Below, piece by piece: positions 31,157-34,895 of a stretch of 34,895 nucleotides of DNA. The position numbers and the translations under genes were made by a program. Within the stretch, counting starts at the first letter, position 1. Each line of letters begins with the position of its first letter. Source of the DNA: Saprospiraceae bacterium. Its GTDB lineage: Bacteria; Bacteroidota; Bacteroidia; Chitinophagales; Saprospiraceae. The stretch covers positions 1 through 34,895 of the forward strand of contig JANQSS010000093.1 in assembly GCA_028279185.1 (NCBI GenBank), in the 5' to 3' direction. The notes under the pieces were generated by a model. It worked only from the letters and a program-made list of their open reading frames with translations. It ran no database searches and was not told where the DNA came from.

Positions 31157-32849
31157 GTGGCATTCGATTAGTATATTGTTATTATTTAGTTTTTTTGGAA
31201 ATGGTCAGAGTTGGAGAAGCCCTATTGATTTTCCAATTCGACTTTCAGGTACCTTTTGCGAATTAAGGACTAATCATTTTCACCATGGGATTGATATTAA
31301 ATCCAGTAAAGGAGTTAGTGGAGATCCTATTTATAGTATTGGCGATGCAACATTACATAGGCTGCGAGTTCAAGGTGCGGGATATGGGCTGTCAGTCTAT
31401 TTAAAACATCCAGAAGGCTATGTTTCTGTCTATGGACATTTACAAAAATTTAGTCCGAAACTTGACTCAATAGTCCGTCACTACCAATATAAAAAAATGT
31501 CCTATGAAGTTGATATCAACTGTGATTCATTGTCGCTGCACATTTTAAAGGGAGAACTGATTGGCAATATGGGGTCTTCCGGCTACTCGTTTGGCCCACA
31601 TTTACATTTTGAAATTCGAGATGCTAAAACAGAAGTAACAATAAATCCTTTGTTATTTAATTTCGAAATAGTCGATAATACAAAGCCTACATTAAGCGAA
31701 ATTCGCTTCGACTATTTGGCAACGGATGGGCGCAAATATGCAGAGAAAAGAATACCAGTACTTGCAGGTAAAAATAAAAGCTCTATCAAAGGAGACACAG
31801 TTCGAATAGGTGCATGGCGATTAGGATTGGCTTTGCGAACGAAAGATTTTATGCATAAAACGCCGAACCAAAACGGGGTGTACGGTATTCAAATTTTCAT
31901 AGATAGCATTATGACTTACAATTTTCGGGGTGATAGCATGCACTTTCACGAATCTCGAGCGGTAAACATATTAAAGGACGTGGCTTCCTATAAAAAGGCA
32001 AAAGAGAGGTGGTATCTCGCTTACAATCTTCCTGGCTCACCTTTGAAGTCGTATGCACTATCGACAAAAAATAATGGCTGGATCACGCCATATGAAAATA
32101 AGCCACAGCGCGTGACAGTAGTTATATCTGACGTGTCAGGAAATGAGCGAAAACTCGAATTTTATATATTGCGTAATAGCGAGATGAAGGAACAATCTAT
32201 GCCGGGGCATAATTATTTTTTCCCCTACAATGAACCAAATGTTATTCGGCTAAATGGGATTGAATTATCCTGTGCCGATAGCACATTTTATCGGGATCAA
32301 TATATTTTGGTTGACGTGGATTCCGATTCGAAGTTGTCTGATCAGTCAAGCACCATGAGTTTATATGGAGATGTTAATCCTTTTCATAGACCTTGCACGC
32401 TATCATTCGATATTCCTCATTTTGACACCTTAATGCAAGCTAAGGCCATCGGCGTGCGATGCGATGCGGATACGTATTATAATGTCGGTGGAACCATAGC
32501 CGACTCCCGCTTTCGTGCCCTCATTTCAACTTACGGAGAATATAGCGTAATAGCCGATAGGATAGCACCTTCGCTTGAAATTGTAAAATATTCTAACGTC
32601 ATGACTAACGGCGATGAAATAGTAGTTAAAATTGCGGATCAATACGAATCAAAAGGTCGGGGAAAAGAGGTGTCAGTGAATGCAACAATAAATGGACGCT
32701 GGATTTGTATGGCACATGATGTCAAATCAAATAGGTTTTCATATACACTAAGAGACTTGTCGCCTGGTCCGCATACCCTTCGTGTGGAGTATCAGGATGC
32801 CGTGGGAAATATAGATGTGTGGGAGAAAGAATTTAAAATTTTAAAATAA
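31146..32849 (+). CDS. Secreted M23 (LytM) peptidase
   Basis: A 567-residue envelope protein. The signal peptide is MVIRWHSISILLLFSFFGNG. The LytM domain (about 35-165) has zinc ligands H46 and D50 (HHGID), the catalytic histidine region GHLQ (H98) and the HxH pair H152/H154 (GPHLHFEI), all intact, so cell-wall peptide hydrolysis in the periplasm is likely. Residues 166-567 form a long beta-rich extension with Ig-like strands (DNTKPTLSEIRFDY, RVTVVISDVSGNERKLEFY, HTLRVEYQDAVGNIDVWEKEF), typical of large Bacteroidota M23 proteins. ATG 31146 lies inside the meaB end (11-base overlap), a likely translational coupling. A start at 31104 would precede the signal peptide wrongly. Confidence 0.9.
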   Translation: MVIRWHSISILLLFSFFGNGQSWRSPIDFPIRLSGTFCELRTNHFHHGIDIKSSKGVSGDPIYSIGDATLHRLRVQGAGYGLSVYLKHPEGYVSVYGHLQKFSPKLDSIVRHYQYKKMSYEVDINCDSLSLHILKGELIGNMGSSGYSFGPHLHFEIRDAKTEVTINPLLFNFEIVDNTKPTLSEIRFDYLATDGRKYAEKRIPVLAGKNKSSIKGDTVRIGAWRLGLALRTKDFMHKTPNQNGVYGIQIFIDSIMTYNFRGDSMHFHESRAVNILKDVASYKKAKERWYLAYNLPGSPLKSYALSTKNNGWITPYENKPQRVTVVISDVSGNERKLEFYILRNSEMKEQSMPGHNYFFPYNEPNVIRLNGIELSCADSTFYRDQYILVDVDSDSKLSDQSSTMSLYGDVNPFHRPCTLSFDIPHFDTLMQAKAIGVRCDADTYYNVGGTIADSRFRALISTYGEYSVIADRIAPSLEIVKYSNVMTNGDEIVVKIADQYESKGRGKEVSVNATINGRWICMAHDVKSNRFSYTLRDLSPGPHTLRVEYQDAVGNIDVWEKEFKILK

Positions 32850-32853
32850 TAAT

Positions 32854-33318
32854 ATGAAACTGAAGATTGGAGATATAGTTCCTGAATTCAAATCAACTCT
32901 AGAAAATGATGAAATAATATCATCTGATATGTTGGCAGGAAGTCGATACGTCTTGTATTTTTATCCGGCAGATGATACGCCGACCTGTACTACCCAGGCA
33001 TGTAATTTACGAGACAACTACATGGCATTTTCAGATCAGGGAATCAAAGTTTTTGGCGTGAGTCCGGACGCTGCAAAGTCACATAGAAAATTTATAGCTA
33101 AATATGATCTGCCTTTTTCACTAATTGTCGACGAAGACAAAAAGATCTGTAATTCTTTTGGCGTTTGGGGAGAGAAGACAAATTTCGGAAGAACGTACAT
33201 GGGTGTAATTCGCACCACATTTGTTATCGATGAAAAAGGACGGATCGAAAATATTATTGACAATGTGAAAGCCAAAGATCACCATAATCAGATTTTACTA
33301 CCATCAAAATATGAATGA
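32854..33318 (+). CDS. bcp: Thioredoxin-dependent peroxiredoxin (Bcp/PrxQ type)
   Basis: A 154-residue thiol peroxidase reducing hydroperoxides with thioredoxin. The peroxidatic C45 and resolving C50 lie in PADDTPTCTTQACNLRD, the PrxQ-type spacing of four residues. GVSPDAAKSHRKFIAKYDLPFSLIVDED and RTTFVIDEKGRI complete the thioredoxin-like fold. It is 4 bases after the M23 gene and overlaps the next gene by 8 bases, so meaB-M23-bcp-membrane protein form one compact transcript. Confidence 0.95.
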   Translation: MKLKIGDIVPEFKSTLENDEIISSDMLAGSRYVLYFYPADDTPTCTTQACNLRDNYMAFSDQGIKVFGVSPDAAKSHRKFIAKYDLPFSLIVDEDKKICNSFGVWGEKTNFGRTYMGVIRTTFVIDEKGRIENIIDNVKAKDHHNQILLPSKYE

Positions 33319-33928
33319 AATCATAGTCGGGAGTGCTCTCTTAAGCATGCTTCATGCGTTATTACCTAATCATTGGCTACCTATTTTAGCTATTGGTCGT
33401 CAAAGGGATTGGTCGTTAAAAGAAACGCTGGCGATTACGGGTATAGGAGCATTGGCTCATAGCCTAAGCACCATCATTATTGGAGTCGGAGTTGGATACC
33501 TGGGATATAGGTTGTCTATTGCTGTGGAAAAGTTCATTGGATATATAGGACCTGGTATACTGATATTGATGGGTGTATTTTTTTTATATCAACATCATGC
33601 GCATCGTCATTTTCATATTTCAAAAAGTAAACTTGAAGCCTTAGATTCGAAATGGAAAATTATCTTGACTTTAATAATTGCAATGATTTTTTCCCCTTGC
33701 CTGGAAATTTCAGGATTTTTCTTTAGTGCTGGAGCCTTGGGTTTAGATAAATTAGTTGTCATCTCACTTCTTTATGCTGCTTGCACTATTGTAGGAATGC
33801 TCATTTGGGTATGGTGGTTATTTCCTCATGTTAAAAAACTTGATTGGCATGCTTTGGAACATAAAGCCGGATTAATAGCCGGATGGGTATTAATAGCCAC
33901 AGGTGTCATTTCGTTTTTTCTACATTGA
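33311..33928 (+). CDS. NicO/RcnA-like multi-pass membrane protein
   Basis: A 205-residue protein with about six membrane helices. LHALLPNHWLPILAIGRQ in the first helix resembles the H-A-L-x-P-D-H motif of NicO/RcnA/UreH-type nickel-cobalt transporters, and a histidine-rich loop (YQHHAHRHFHI, about 93-103) lies between helices. IFSPCLEISGFFFSAGALG in the fourth segment resembles the second signature of these transporters and of TauE/DsbD-like relatives. Export or import of a divalent metal is therefore plausible, but the direction and metal are unknown. Its ATG overlaps the bcp stop by 8 bases. The 3' end overlaps the convergent MtfA-like gene by 23 bases. Confidence 0.7.
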   Translation: MNEIIVGSALLSMLHALLPNHWLPILAIGRQRDWSLKETLAITGIGALAHSLSTIIIGVGVGYLGYRLSIAVEKFIGYIGPGILILMGVFFLYQHHAHRHFHISKSKLEALDSKWKIILTLIIAMIFSPCLEISGFFFSAGALGLDKLVVISLLYAACTIVGMLIWVWWLFPHVKKLDWHALEHKAGLIAGWVLIATGVISFFLH

Positions 33929-34730
33929 GAATTGAAAATAGAGTAGATTCAAACTCTGGAAATGTTTGAGCTAGCTTTAGTGGATTGTATACATAATAAT
34001 GGGCGACAACGGCAAGCACATTTATTTCATCTAAACCGATGATCGATTGTATTTCTTTCTGATTTATTCCAAGTGTGTTAGACAAACGGTCCCAAATTAT
34101 TGATTCGTTCAACTCGGTCGATATTGGATAGAGTTGAAGAAAAGCATCAGCGAATCCATGTAAAACTATGTTATAAAAAGATCCTTTTCGTGCAATTCCC
34201 GGCATTACTTGTTCCAACGAGAAAACAAATACACCATCGTCATGATGGTGCTCGACTGAATGCACGTCCTCGGGGAATTGTGGAGACAGGAATGGGTGCG
34301 TATATAGTACAATTCGATTATAATGCGCCGGCCACTTCGTGTGCTCTAGGTTGCCAAAGTAAAATGCGTGAGCGGAAATCAAATGTTTTAAGTCATCTGG
34401 AATTGATTCGATGCCTCGTGGTATGAAATCACACTCTTGTGTAAAGATTGTCAGGTCGGATTCTGTACGATTGGATGTCGAAAAGATGGCTTCAAAATGA
34501 GGTAATTGGTTTTTTAGAATCCGTTTTAATTCGTTATCCAATGCTGGCTTTGTTCGGCGTAAAAACCAGGAATTGATTTGATGACGCAGAACCAAGACTG
34601 CGGCAAACATTAGAGCCAGAGGAATCGCAAATTCTACGTGCTCAGATTTGTCTTCCATGAACATGTTATAAATCAAATAAGCGAGTGGAAGGCCTATGAT
34701 GAGTAATAATGTTCTAGTAAATTGAATCAT
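33906..34730 (-). CDS. MtfA-like protein with a degenerate zinc motif (probable pseudoenzyme)
   Basis: A 274-residue protein with two N-terminal hydrophobic segments (about 7-24 and 35-49). The domain after residue 60 follows the MtfA (peptidase family M90) pattern: LISAHAFYFGN, a YNRIVLYTHPFLSP strand, DDGVFVFSLEQVMPG and SFYNIVLHGFADAF. In MtfA the last segment is HEFAH, the zinc-binding and catalytic HExxH. Here it reads H191-G-F-A-D195, so the glutamate and second histidine are both lost and proteolysis is unlikely. The frame is otherwise intact, suggesting a retained non-enzymatic role. It is convergent with and overlaps the NicO-like gene. The family call rests on pattern resemblance only. 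Confidence 0.65.
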   Translation of the reverse strand: MIQFTRTLLLIIGLPLAYLIYNMFMEDKSEHVEFAIPLALMFAAVLVLRHQINSWFLRRTKPALDNELKRILKNQLPHFEAIFSTSNRTESDLTIFTQECDFIPRGIESIPDDLKHLISAHAFYFGNLEHTKWPAHYNRIVLYTHPFLSPQFPEDVHSVEHHHDDGVFVFSLEQVMPGIARKGSFYNIVLHGFADAFLQLYPISTELNESIIWDRLSNTLGINQKEIQSIIGLDEINVLAVVAHYYVYNPLKLAQTFPEFESTLFSILNVEKTK

Positions 34731-34820
34731 AGCTTATTAACAGCATTTAGAGGCATAATAGTACGATTCTGCGCGAAGATTGTAATCGCATTTGGATGGC
34801 AAAACGTTTGCGTACTGCGT

Positions 34821-34855
34821 CGCTCAATTCTATGGCAGCTAATGATAGTTGAGCG
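34821..34855. repeat. Interrupted inverted repeat upstream of the MtfA-like gene
   Basis: CGCTCAA-TT-CTAT (34821-34833) can pair with ATAGTTGAGCG (34845-34855), giving 11 bp with a 2-base bulge. No T-tract follows. The surrounding minus-strand frame (34747-34857) is open but lacks a good start. Confidence 0.4.
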
Positions 34856-34879
34856 GGTCATTCAAACTCATAGTCGCCA

Positions 34880-34895
34880 GGCATCTATAGATGCC
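34880..34895. repeat. 16-base perfect palindrome at the window edge
   Basis: GGCATCTATAGATGCC is fully self-complementary without a spacer. It ends exactly at the last base, so the element may extend further. It could be an operator or the core of a longer repeat. Confidence 0.5.

Overview
The window is chromosomal DNA of a Bacteroidota bacterium, most likely a Saprospiria-type marine or sludge lineage (inference). The evidence is type IX secretion (T9SS) C-terminal sorting domains on four proteins, a short Bacteroidota-type primary sigma factor, promoters of the TAnnTTTG class, few Shine-Dalgarno sites, a DAHP synthase/chorismate mutase fusion, an IscS-IscU-IscA cluster, and a secreted-protein/CHAT-protease locus. 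No phage, transposase, CRISPR array or rRNA is visible; the only RNA gene is a tRNA-Lys.

Layout. 1-495: tail of a T9SS protein, a very strong bidirectional terminator and a DivIC/FtsB-like division protein. 655-4053: a LYS1/alanine-dehydrogenase-like enzyme, purC with an overlapping degenerate Nudix-like gene, and an unknown gene. 4154-7727: rpsO-pnp-rpoD on the minus strand, with an intrinsic terminator after rpsO, a hairpin in the pnp leader and a terminator after pnp. 8057-13088: a lipoprotein, mazG, a small Cys4 membrane protein, ribA, the aroF/aroQ fusion and alr. 13200: tRNA-Lys. 13803-25309: the accessory block, described below. 25724-28565: a sulfotransferase-like gene and iscS-iscU-iscA. 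28971-33928: a MutA-like protein, MeaB, a secreted M23 peptidase, a Bcp peroxiredoxin and a NicO-like membrane protein. 33906-34730: an MtfA-like protein whose zinc motif is destroyed.

The most unusual part is 13803-19243: four tightly packed genes encoding an ECF-like sigma factor, a single-pass membrane protein with a short cytoplasmic tail and an extracytoplasmic helical/TPR-like region, a T9SS-exported surface protein, and a TPR-CHAT caspase-like protease. The protease has an N-terminal signal peptide and a C-terminal membrane anchor, so its intact His/Cys dyad should face the periplasm. I propose a cell-envelope sensing or regulated-proteolysis module, with the membrane protein as a candidate sigma regulator. 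Two large T9SS cargo genes follow (a Cys-rich protein with a duplicated module and an M43-like metalloprotease with a beta-helix) and are candidate outputs or substrates. The module's function is inference; the gene order, topology signals and catalytic residues are read directly from the sequence.
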